From VXRN01 sp963664365 (GTDB taxonomy: Bacteria; Chloroflexota; Dehalococcoidia; Lucifugimonadales; UBA1123): a DNA stretch of 64,000 nt. Both the position numbers and the translations under genes were made by a program. The stretch spans positions 1,736,001 through 1,800,000 of the forward strand of contig OY761144.1 of assembly GCA_963664365.1 (NCBI GenBank). Reading direction: 5' to 3'. The notes under the pieces were generated by a model that did not search any database, had not been told where the DNA came from, and saw only the letters and a list, made by a program, of their open reading frames with translations. Positions 56,718 to 63,496 of the stretch are shown piece by piece (position 1 is the stretch's first letter; every line of letters begins with the position of its first letter).

Positions 56718-57482
56718 ATGAGAGTTGTGACGATAGAAAGACGGTTAACGCATACGCTCGGCGCGCTTCTATTGGCGGCGGCGCTCATGACGCTGCTGAC
56801 CACATGCGGGGGAGCGGACAAGGTGGTGATAGCCACCACAGGCGACTACCATCCCTTTAACTTCGTGAACGACGAGGATGAAATAGAGGGCCTTGAGCGC
56901 GAATTGGGGGATGAGTTGTGCCGGCGCGCCGATCTGGAGTGTGAGTGGATCCTGAGTGAATGGGAAACGATGATTCCCGACGTCATGGCGGAAAAGTTCG
57001 ACATGATACTCGCCGGCATGAGCATCACCGCCAAGCGCGAGGAGCTTATCGACTTCACGGAAGCGTACTACCCGCCAACCCCTTCAGTGTACGTGGCGAG
57101 TGCCGGCGAGGGCGACGAAGCCGCCCAAGGCACGATTGGCGTTACCGAAAATACCATATACTCCGACTATTTCACGGAACTGGGCGTGCCGTTTGTGCCA
57201 CTTGAAGGCTCGAGAGACGCGGTCGATGCGGTGCTCAACAACGAGGTAGATGCCGTCCTCGTGGACCACGGCTACGGCGTGGAGAGACTCGCGGAGTACC
57301 CGGGCCAACTGGCCATCGTGGGTCCGTCCGTGTCGCTGGACCGGGGCCTCGGAATTGGCGTCCGCAAGGGCGGCGATCTAAAGGGAAAACTCGACGAGGC
57401 GCTGGCGTCGATGAAAGACGACGGAACCCTGAACAATATCATCATCAAGTGGGTGGGCGAGGACGCGTCGACGTTCGAATAG
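56718..57482 (+). CDS. Family-3 extracellular solute-binding lipoprotein
   Basis: A 254-residue amino-acid-type (SBP_bac_3) binding protein. The signal peptide 'THTLGALLLAAALMTLLTTC' ends at a lipobox Cys, then 'VVIATTGDYHPFNFVNDEDE', 'FDMILAGMSITAKREELIDF' and 'AVDAVLNNEVDAVLVDHG' are family motifs. It captures amino acids or related small acids at the cell surface. No cognate permease or ATPase gene is next to it. It converges on the branched-chain-type binding protein gene (14 bases). Confidence 0.87.
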   Translation: MRVVTIERRLTHTLGALLLAAALMTLLTTCGGADKVVIATTGDYHPFNFVNDEDEIEGLERELGDELCRRADLECEWILSEWETMIPDVMAEKFDMILAGMSITAKREELIDFTEAYYPPTPSVYVASAGEGDEAAQGTIGVTENTIYSDYFTELGVPFVPLEGSRDAVDAVLNNEVDAVLVDHGYGVERLAEYPGQLAIVGPSVSLDRGLGIGVRKGGDLKGKLDEALASMKDDGTLNNIIIKWVGEDASTFE

Positions 57483-57495
57483 CGACACCGAGCGC

Positions 57496-58716
57496 TCAGG
57501 GAGCCGGGGGAGCGCCCAGTATGCGGTACCCCAGGTTATCCGTCGTCCGTTCGGCCACGGGCAGGACTTCGATTAGGACGTGGGAGACTCCGAATACGTC
57601 ACCGTTCTCATCGAAGCTGTAGTCGTCACCGATTGCGCCGCTTTGAGTAAGGTCGTACAGGCAATCCCGAAAGCCGTCGGCATCCTGGTCGTCGTTGGTC
57701 TGCTTCAGACATTCGGCGGCTATGTAAACGCCGTCGTAAGCGGACCCCTGGAACCAAGGCCATGGCGCAACGCCATTGTAGCGCGCCCTGTATTCCGCGA
57801 TAAACTTCTTGCCGACTTTTGTGCTCAGGTCGGGGTTGGGCATAACGGCTTTCAGGCCAGTGGCGGCGTCTCCGGCTATGCCCAGCGCCTCGGAACCGGT
57901 GGGCACGACTTCTGAGTAGATAGGCCCGTCGTACCCCAACTCGCGGGCCTGCTTGACGATCGTGCCGCCGGAAGCCTCGCTCTGCGCGGCGAGGAGAACT
58001 GCGTCGGGGTTCACGCCGAGCAGCTTGGTAATTTGGCTGCGAAAGTCGATCACGTCGGACGGGTAGGTTTCCGCCGCCGCCACACCGCCTCCGAGCTTCT
58101 CGAATTGCGCGACGGCGGTGCGTCGAACGCCCTCCGCGTAGTCGGTGGCCTCTGTGATTGTGGCGACTTCGCGTACTCCGTCGGCCCAGAGCGTGTTGCC
58201 GATGTCGGTTCCCACCTGAAGGGAGTTGATGGCGGTGCGGAAGATGTAGTCGCCGGCGTGGGTAATGTCAGGGCTTGTCGAGGATGGGGACAAGAGTATG
58301 ACGCCGTCGCTTTCGGCCAAGGGCGCGACGCCAAGCGTGCCGCCGCTGCACGTTGCGCCAAGGATGATCTTGACGCCGTCCACGTCGGTCAGCCTGCGGT
58401 AGGCGGTAATGGCGTCGTTGGCGGTACACTTGGAGTCCTCGATGATGAGCTTCAACTGCCGTCCGTTGATGCCGCCGGCGGCGTTGATCTCCTCCACCGC
58501 GATCAGCTTGGACTGAGACAGGGGGACACCGTAGGACTCGCCGACGCCGGTGAGGGAGTCCAGCGCTCCAATTACGAAGGGTTCGTCCGACGAGGCGGGT
58601 TCGGCGGTGGCCGCGGGTCCCGGGACGGGGGTCGGCTCCGGGTCCGAGCCGCAAGCGGCAACCAGAAAAGCCGACAGCCCCAAGATGAGAACGGTTTTCC
58701 AGAATACGGATATCAT
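57496..58716 (-). CDS. Branched-chain amino acid-type (LivJ-like) substrate-binding lipoprotein
   Basis: A 406-residue Periplasmic_binding_6 protein. The signal peptide 'LILGLSAFLVAAC' gives a lipobox, followed by a Pro/Ala linker. The fold is marked by 'FVIGALDSLTGVGESYGVPL', 'VEEINAAGGINGRQLKLIIE' and 'VILGATCSGGTLGVAPLAE'. It is likely to bind amino acids, short-chain acids or amides for an ABC importer whose other subunits are not in the window. The ATG at 58714-58716 has AAAAGG upstream. Confidence 0.88.
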   Translation of the reverse strand: MISVFWKTVLILGLSAFLVAACGSDPEPTPVPGPAATAEPASSDEPFVIGALDSLTGVGESYGVPLSQSKLIAVEEINAAGGINGRQLKLIIEDSKCTANDAITAYRRLTDVDGVKIILGATCSGGTLGVAPLAESDGVILLSPSSTSPDITHAGDYIFRTAINSLQVGTDIGNTLWADGVREVATITEATDYAEGVRRTAVAQFEKLGGGVAAAETYPSDVIDFRSQITKLLGVNPDAVLLAAQSEASGGTIVKQARELGYDGPIYSEVVPTGSEALGIAGDAATGLKAVMPNPDLSTKVGKKFIAEYRARYNGVAPWPWFQGSAYDGVYIAAECLKQTNDDQDADGFRDCLYDLTQSGAIGDDYSFDENGDVFGVSHVLIEVLPVAERTTDNLGYRILGAPPAP

Positions 58717-58763
58717 GTTGACCTTTTCATTGTCGATGATGGAAGATCAGGTTCCGCTCATAG

Positions 58764-58783
58764 TGACCGCCGCTCAGCGGTCA
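58764..58783. other. Hairpin between the TA operon and the LivJ-like gene
   Basis: TGACCGC (58764-58770) and GCGGTCA (58777-58783) pair perfectly across a 6-base loop. It lies behind the antitoxin gene and before the LivJ-like gene on the minus strand. It may act as a terminator for the TA operon, although no U tract is obvious. Confidence 0.4.
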
Positions 58784-58879
58784 GTGATCAATATGTTTGG
58801 GGACCCATAGTCTCTTGAGGAAACGTCGCGACATTCCCAGATTATCAATCTTCTCCGCCTACACTTCGACCAATCACAG

Positions 58880-59176
58880 TCATGTAAGGCCTAACTCTGA
58901 TCTGGCCTGCTCTAGAGAAGTGAGTTTTCCTTCTTGGACATCCCTGATTCCTCGACGGAGAGCGGCCATCATGTCAGGATCGCCCATGATTTCCATTGTT
59001 TCAATGATAGACTCGAACAGATCCCAAGGCATAACGGCTAGAACAGGTTTGCCGTATCGAGTCAGGGCTACGGCTCGATTCTGTTCGGCTAATCGCTCAG
59101 GAAGCTGAGTCAGCATAGAGCGAGCCTTGACGATGGATATTTGCTCAGTTTCGCGTTCTTGATGAATGACCATCAC
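58880..59176 (-). CDS. Phd/YefM-type antitoxin
   Basis: A 98-residue protein with the Phd/YefM N-terminal pattern ('ISIVKARSMLTQLPERLAEQ', 'NRAVALTRYGKPVLAVMPWD') and an acidic C-terminal tail that would bind the toxin. It is the second gene of the pair, nine bases downstream of the toxin gene on the minus strand. This toxin-first order is the reverse of the usual relBE/phd-doc arrangement. Confidence 0.82.
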   Translation of the reverse strand: MMVIHQERETEQISIVKARSMLTQLPERLAEQNRAVALTRYGKPVLAVMPWDLFESIIETMEIMGDPDMMAALRRGIRDVQEGKLTSLEQARSELGLT

Positions 59177-59185
59177 TCGGCACCT

Positions 59186-59524
59186 CTATTCTGTGGGTTC
59201 TACCAGCCCGAGACGTACCAGACGTTGGGCCAATCTGTAAATGTCTCGCCTATCTCCCTCACGCCTAATGCCGGCGGCTATCACGACAACTCTTGCTTGA
59301 TCCCAGTCTATGCTGTAAACGACACGGTAGCGCTGTCCAACTGCCCGGATTGAGCGATAACCGGACAAGTCTCCCAGCAATGGGTTTCCCTGCTTATCAG
59401 GCTCATCTGACAGTTTCTCGATGCGCTGGATGATTTGAGAACGTATCCGGCGGTCGCGTATGCTTCTCAGCGTATCCATAGCCTCTGAAGTGAACAGAAT
59501 TTGAAAAGGCATCACTTGAATCAC
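59186..59524 (-). CDS. RelE/ParE-family toxin
   Basis: A 112-residue toxin with the RelE/ParE fold pattern: 'FQILFTSEAMDTLRSIRDRR', 'SQIIQRIEKLSDEPD', 'DLSGYRSIRAVGQRYRVVYS' and 'RVVVIAAGIRREGDRRDIYR'. Such toxins cut mRNA on the ribosome or poison gyrase. The start is GTG at 59522-59524, or the ATG at 59510-59512. It precedes the antitoxin gene, and a palindromic operator lies directly upstream (59530-59551). Confidence 0.85.
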   Translation of the reverse strand: MIQVMPFQILFTSEAMDTLRSIRDRRIRSQIIQRIEKLSDEPDKQGNPLLGDLSGYRSIRAVGQRYRVVYSIDWDQARVVVIAAGIRREGDRRDIYRLAQRLVRLGLVEPTE

Positions 59525-59529
59525 ACAGT

Positions 59530-59551
59530 CATGTACAATGTATCGTACATG
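59530..59551 (-). promoter_or_regulatory. Palindromic operator of the toxin-antitoxin operon
   Basis: CATGTAC (59530-59536) and GTACATG (59545-59551) are perfect inverted arms around 8 bases. The site ends 6 bases before the toxin start codon. It is the likely binding site for the autoregulating TA complex and overlaps the promoter region. Confidence 0.6.
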
Positions 59552-59592
59552 ATGACGTACTGATTGGCAATAGACTCAAGACATACGTAGAT

Positions 59593-61293
59593 TCACTGTG
59601 TCTCGCAGAGCAGGAAATCGAAGTCGCAGCCGGTGTCGGCCTGAAGGACGTGGCGGGAGTACATTGAGGCGTAGCCGCGTTTGTGTACGGGAGTTTGGGG
59701 AGGTGACTCGTGGAGGCGGCGCTTGATTTCCCTGTCTTCTACTAGGAGGTCCAGTCGTCGGTTGGGGACGTCGAGGCTGATGCGGTCGCCGTTTCTGACG
59801 GCCGCAAGCGGGCCGCCCGCGGCGGACTCGGGGGTGACGTGGACGACCACGGTTCCGAACGCCGTCCCGCTCATGCGGGCGTCGCTCAGTCGGACCATGT
59901 CTCGCACTCCTGAAGCGAGAATCTTCTTGGGCAAGGGCAGGAAGCCCCATTCAGGCATTCCGGGCGCGCCTATGGGTCCGCCGGAGCGCATTATGAGAAC
60001 GTCGTCTGGCGTTACGTCGAGGTCGGGATCGTCTATGCGGGCGAGCAGGTCGTCGTGGTCTTCGAAGACTATGGCGCGTCCCTCGTGGGTCAGGAGAGAC
60101 TCCGACGCCGCGGTGGGCTTTATGAGAGCGCCGGTGGGGGCTAGGGTCCCGGTCAGAACGGCAAGGCCGCCTTCGGGGTTCATGGGGTCGTCCATGTGGC
60201 GGATGACGTCCGGGTTGTAGTTGACGGCGGTTGAGATGTTTTCGGCTAGGGTCTGGCCGGTGACGGTGATAGTGTCGCCGTGGATCAGTGGTGAAATCTC
60301 TTTGAGCAGCGCCCCCATGCCGCCGGCGTAGTAGAAATCTTCCATGAGGTACTGACCGGACGGTTTCAGGTTGAGGATGAAGGGTGTGGTCCTCGATAGC
60401 TGGTCGAAAAGGGTTCCGGGCAAGTCTATTCCGAGCCTTCCCGCTATCGCGGTGAGGTGGATCACGGCGTTGGTGGAGCCGCCCAGCGCGTGCAATGTGC
60501 GAATGCCGTTCTCGAAGGCCTCCTTGGTCATGACCTGCGAGGGGCGGATGTCCTGCTCCACGATTTTGACGATCCGGCGTCCGGCCAGCTCTGAGAGGCG
60601 ATATCTTCTGGAATCCACGGCTGGGATTGCGGCGTTGCCGGGCAGCGCAATGCCCATGGCCTCTGCGATGGACGCCATGGTGGATGCAGTTCCCATGACC
60701 ATGCAGTGGCCGGGGCTTCTGACGATGCAGGTCTGAAGCTCGGCCCAGTCGTCTTGGGAGATGTTGCCGGCCCGAAGCTCGGTCTCGTAGCGTCGGCAGT
60801 CGGTACATGATCCGAGCTCTTCGCCGCGCCAGTTGGCCTTGAGCTGCGGTCCTCCAGTTACGAGTATGGCGGGAACGTCGGCGCTGGCGGCTCCCATGAG
60901 CAGGGCAGGGGTGGTCTTGTCGCATCCGCCTAGCAGGACGACTCCGTCGAGAGGGTTGGCGCGGATCGATTCCTCTACCTCCATGCTCATCAGGTTTCTG
61001 AAGAGCATCGTGGTGGGGCGCATGTTGTACTCGCCGAGCGACATGACGGGGAACTCCATGGGGAATCCTCCCGCCTGCCAGACGCCGCGCTTGACAGCTT
61101 CGGCGAGTTGCCGGAGATGAGAATTGCAGTGAGTCAGTTCGCTCCACGAGTTGCAGATGCCAATTATCGGGCGATTGTCGTAGGCTTCGGGTCCGTATCC
61201 CTCGGACATGAAGGCGGCCTTCCTGAGCCAGCCGTAGAGTTCGGGGGTGTCGAACCACGCACTCGAACGCAGCTTCGCGTCATTCCGTTTCAC
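59593..61293 (-). CDS. IlvD/Edd-family dehydratase, probable sugar-acid dehydratase
   Basis: A 566-residue iron-sulfur dehydratase. The three cluster ligands are Cys56 ('SELTHCNSHL'), Cys124 ('LLGGCDKTTPA') and Cys197 ('SPGHCMVMGTAST'), with the same spacings as in L-arabinonate dehydratase. The start 'LRSSAWFDTPELYGWLRKAA' and 'PMEFPVMSLGE' are typical of the arabonate/xylonate dehydratase branch rather than of IlvD proper. It removes water from an aldonic acid to give a 2-keto-3-deoxy acid. It overlaps the upstream hypothetical gene by 14 bases. Confidence 0.87.
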   Translation of the reverse strand: MKRNDAKLRSSAWFDTPELYGWLRKAAFMSEGYGPEAYDNRPIIGICNSWSELTHCNSHLRQLAEAVKRGVWQAGGFPMEFPVMSLGEYNMRPTTMLFRNLMSMEVEESIRANPLDGVVLLGGCDKTTPALLMGAASADVPAILVTGGPQLKANWRGEELGSCTDCRRYETELRAGNISQDDWAELQTCIVRSPGHCMVMGTASTMASIAEAMGIALPGNAAIPAVDSRRYRLSELAGRRIVKIVEQDIRPSQVMTKEAFENGIRTLHALGGSTNAVIHLTAIAGRLGIDLPGTLFDQLSRTTPFILNLKPSGQYLMEDFYYAGGMGALLKEISPLIHGDTITVTGQTLAENISTAVNYNPDVIRHMDDPMNPEGGLAVLTGTLAPTGALIKPTAASESLLTHEGRAIVFEDHDDLLARIDDPDLDVTPDDVLIMRSGGPIGAPGMPEWGFLPLPKKILASGVRDMVRLSDARMSGTAFGTVVVHVTPESAAGGPLAAVRNGDRISLDVPNRRLDLLVEDREIKRRLHESPPQTPVHKRGYASMYSRHVLQADTGCDFDFLLCETQ

Positions 61294-61912
61294 TCGTCGC
61301 TCCCGTAGAAAAGTAGTCTTCGAGCCACCGCTTGAATGCGTCGAGCGCGGGCGGCGCGACGTAGAAGACCTGGACGTCGTTGGAGAACTGCACGCGGTGG
61401 TCTTCGCGGATGAACAGCGCGGCGCACTCGCCCTCGTCCAGGTCGTTCGATATGCGCTCGGCGATTGCGGTGTAGCGGGCTTCCAGAGCGCTTTGATAGC
61501 CGTCGAGGGCAGCCATGAGCACCTTCCGGCTTGCGGGGCCTATCGACAGCACGCGCTGCCAGTCGGTGTTTTCGAGAACCAGTTCGGCGTCCTCCAGCGG
61601 GTGCAGGTCGGCAGTCGATTGGCACATCGCCCTAATGAACGGGCCACCGTTGGGATTCATCATCTCGATCTGCTGAAGGCCGTCGTCTCCCCCCGTGTAG
61701 ATTAGCTCGTGATATATCCTAGACACCGGGCCGAGAGAGCGTTCTAGGTTGGCGATGGAGTCGCGCACCTCGGACCAATACCTCGACAGCAACTCCAGCC
61801 CTTCCTCGGGCGCGTTCGGCGGCAGGACGTGATTCGGGACGAGGAACAGCTTCTTGCGGCCCTCGAACTGATCGACGGTAGGCTTGGGCATTTGGGAGAG
61901 CGGGGTGGTCAT
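61280..61912 (-). CDS. Hypothetical protein upstream of and overlapping the dehydratase
   Basis: A 210-residue soluble protein of mixed helix and strand content with no motif I recognise ('KKLFLVPNHVLPPNAPEEGL', 'VSRIYHELIYTGGDDGLQQI', 'ALFIREDHRVQFSNDVQVFY'). Its end overlaps the start of the dehydratase gene by 14 bases, so it is translated with it. A VapBC pair lies upstream. The conserved look of the reading frame supports a real gene. Confidence 0.7.
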   Translation of the reverse strand: MTTPLSQMPKPTVDQFEGRKKLFLVPNHVLPPNAPEEGLELLSRYWSEVRDSIANLERSLGPVSRIYHELIYTGGDDGLQQIEMMNPNGGPFIRAMCQSTADLHPLEDAELVLENTDWQRVLSIGPASRKVLMAALDGYQSALEARYTAIAERISNDLDEGECAALFIREDHRVQFSNDVQVFYVAPPALDAFKRWLEDYFSTGATSETE

Positions 61913-61970
61913 GAGGAGTCGTTATTTCTCGGTGATTAGCGGTCGGTTTTCAGTGGCGCGGAGAATTGTA

Positions 61971-62351
61971 TCACGGGGAGAGTGTGGCTGTGTATCGCAC
62001 TCCTTCCAATCCTTGGAAGTCGGAGTCTTGTGTCCAAAGAATTGCGTCATGCGCTCGCGCGGTGGCGAGAATAATGCTGTCAGCCATCGGCAATTTCAAT
62101 TCAACGGAGATTTTAGCGGCATTGAGAGACAACTCCATATCCAGCGACGTTACCAGTCCTCTGGACATGACAGCAATAACGCTAAGCGCGTCTTCTTCGG
62201 AACTGTCTCTCAGCACGCGCTTGAAAACTTCATAGACGGTGATAGAGGGGACGATAAGTTCATCGGTATCCAAGATAGCCGAAGAGAAGAAGTTGGAATT
62301 GGGGCCGTTGGCAAAGTATTCAAGCCATCCTGAAGAATCAACGACATTCAC
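61971..62351 (-). CDS. vapC: VapC-type PIN-domain toxin
   Basis: A 126-residue PIN ribonuclease. Acidic residues are in 'MNVVDSSGWLEYF' (Asp5), 'ITVYEVFKRVL' (Glu), 'KLPMADSIILATAR' (Asp) and 'LWTQDSDFQG' (Asp). Family members cut tRNA or rRNA. The ATG overlaps the vapB stop by 4 bases, the normal vapBC arrangement. Confidence 0.88.
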   Translation of the reverse strand: MNVVDSSGWLEYFANGPNSNFFSSAILDTDELIVPSITVYEVFKRVLRDSSEEDALSVIAVMSRGLVTSLDMELSLNAAKISVELKLPMADSIILATARAHDAILWTQDSDFQGLEGVRYTATLSP

Positions 62352-62554
62352 AGTCTGTCCGTCTCCCGCTCGATATGGGTATCAACGCCTTTGAGAAAGC
62401 CGCGCGCACGTGCCGTCGGCATCACGGGAATCATACGAACTACTCCCTGGTACTCTATCAGCGCAATTTGCTGGCCCGGTTCAATGTCAAGGGCCTGACG
62501 TATAGAATCAGGTATATTGACTTGGTAGTCATTCGTGACCGTCACAGTTTCCAT
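62348..62554 (-). CDS. vapB: VapB-type AbrB/SpoVT antitoxin
   Basis: A 68-residue antitoxin with an AbrB-like DNA-binding fold ('METVTVTNDYQVNIPDSIRQ', 'ALDIEPGQQIALIEYQG') and a short charged tail (VDTHIERETDRL) to bind VapC. AGAGGA precedes the ATG by about 5 bases. It overlaps vapC by 4 bases. The remnant of the duplicated formate dehydrogenase end lies just upstream. Confidence 0.87.
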   Translation of the reverse strand: METVTVTNDYQVNIPDSIRQALDIEPGQQIALIEYQGVVRMIPVMPTARARGFLKGVDTHIERETDRL

Positions 62555-62600
62555 ATCATCCTCTCTATTCTACATTCTTATGATCTTCTGTGCGGTGAAA

Positions 62601-62699
62601 CTAGGATTTCATGGCCTGACGGCGGCCGGTCGTGCCGCGGCCCTCTCCCAGCTTGTCGATGCGGACGGCGCAGACTTTGTACTCGGGGATGCGGGAGTC
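62601..62699 (-). pseudogene. Duplicated 3' fragment of the formate dehydrogenase gene
   Basis: On the minus strand this reads DSRIPEYKVCAVRIDKLGEG and on to a TAG at 62601-62603 (32 codons). It copies the C-terminus of the gene at 63497-64000 (DSRIPEYKVCAVRIDKLGED). At the DNA level 62642-62699 matches 63547-63604 with only two differences. There is no start, so it is a non-coding remnant. It abuts the stop codon of the next gene exactly (62700). Confidence 0.85.
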
Positions 62700-63095
62700 T
62701 CAGGGGTATGTCCAGCGCCACTTGGCGGGGGCGGGCGGCACGTCAACTCCAAGTTCTCGCAGGGTATCGCGTATGAACCCCCCCTGGGTAATGTGCAACC
62801 ATTCCACCATTCCGTAGTCCTCCATGCCGCCCGTTTCGGCATGTTCGAGTAGGTGTTCCCCAGCGCCGAGTCTGATGACGTAGTGGTGGCGCCCGTTTCC
62901 AGCCCTCTTATCAAGCTCTCTGGCCATGGCGGAATAATCGTCCGATAGACTGATTCCGCGCGATTCAGCCAGCATATCGAATAGCGCAGTGGTAGCCTCA
63001 GCCAATAGACGCGCCGATTCACGGTCATTGTCAACCTCATACTCACGCTCAGCGGCTTGCAGCAGTTCCAGCGGGGCCGCAGTCTGAATAGTCAA
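62700..63095 (-). CDS. Helical hypothetical protein, second gene of a cassette
   Basis: A 131-residue, mostly helical protein ('PLELLQAAEREYEVDNDRES', 'RLLAEATTALFDMLAESRGI', 'DYSAMARELDKRAG') of a type recalling HEPN or PaREP1-like proteins, without a clear catalytic motif. The C-terminal part has 'HHYVIRLGAGEHLLEHAETG'. Its ATG overlaps the stop of the upstream gene by 4 bases. Its stop codon lies exactly at the junction with the duplicated formate dehydrogenase fragment. Confidence 0.6.
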   Translation of the reverse strand: MTIQTAAPLELLQAAEREYEVDNDRESARLLAEATTALFDMLAESRGISLSDDYSAMARELDKRAGNGRHHYVIRLGAGEHLLEHAETGGMEDYGMVEWLHITQGGFIRDTLRELGVDVPPAPAKWRWTYP

Positions 63096-63490
63096 GATTC
63101 TTCCTCCGCGTAGATTTCAAGCATATTGTCAATAAACATCTGGGCATCACGCCAGTTTGATTCAAAGGCGTCATCAGCCAGGTTCCCCCGGTCGGCGTGA
63201 ATGTGAAGTTTGAGGGCAGCCTGCCATCCGTCTTCCAAAACGGATTGGCTGTCAAGACGTTGATTCACTATAACTCCAAGATAGCGCATCTTCTGCCTAG
63301 TGTACACCGGATTATGACCTCGCTTGTTGGTGACCGCGTTGAGGCATTGCTTGGTCGATTCGTAGAGCAGTGTCCCGGCGGAGTGCAGGCTGCCGCGCTG
63401 AAGCAGAAGATTGGCATCGGCTCGGTAAACACCGACCATAGACAGATGCCACTCGGCTCGCCTCACATATTCTCCGTCGGGCTGAGTCAT
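63092..63490 (-). CDS. Helical hypothetical protein (HEPN/PaREP1-like), first gene of a cassette
   Basis: A 132-residue helical protein. 'RRAEWHLSMVGVYRADANLL' and 'GSLHSAGTLLYESTKQCLNA' resemble the first helices of HEPN-like and PaREP1-like proteins, but the RxxxxH catalytic motif of HEPN RNases is not evident. It begins 6 bases behind the formate dehydrogenase stop and overlaps the following small gene by 4 bases. Both genes lie between the intact and duplicated ends of the dehydrogenase gene. Confidence 0.6.
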   Translation of the reverse strand: MTQPDGEYVRRAEWHLSMVGVYRADANLLLQRGSLHSAGTLLYESTKQCLNAVTNKRGHNPVYTRQKMRYLGVIVNQRLDSQSVLEDGWQAALKLHIHADRGNLADDAFESNWRDAQMFIDNMLEIYAEEES

Positions 63491-63496
63491 CGAAGA

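Noticed and set aside
58797..59108. A 103-residue plus-strand open frame over the antitoxin gene
   Set aside because: It is antisense to the well-supported Phd/YefM antitoxin and has no recognisable content.
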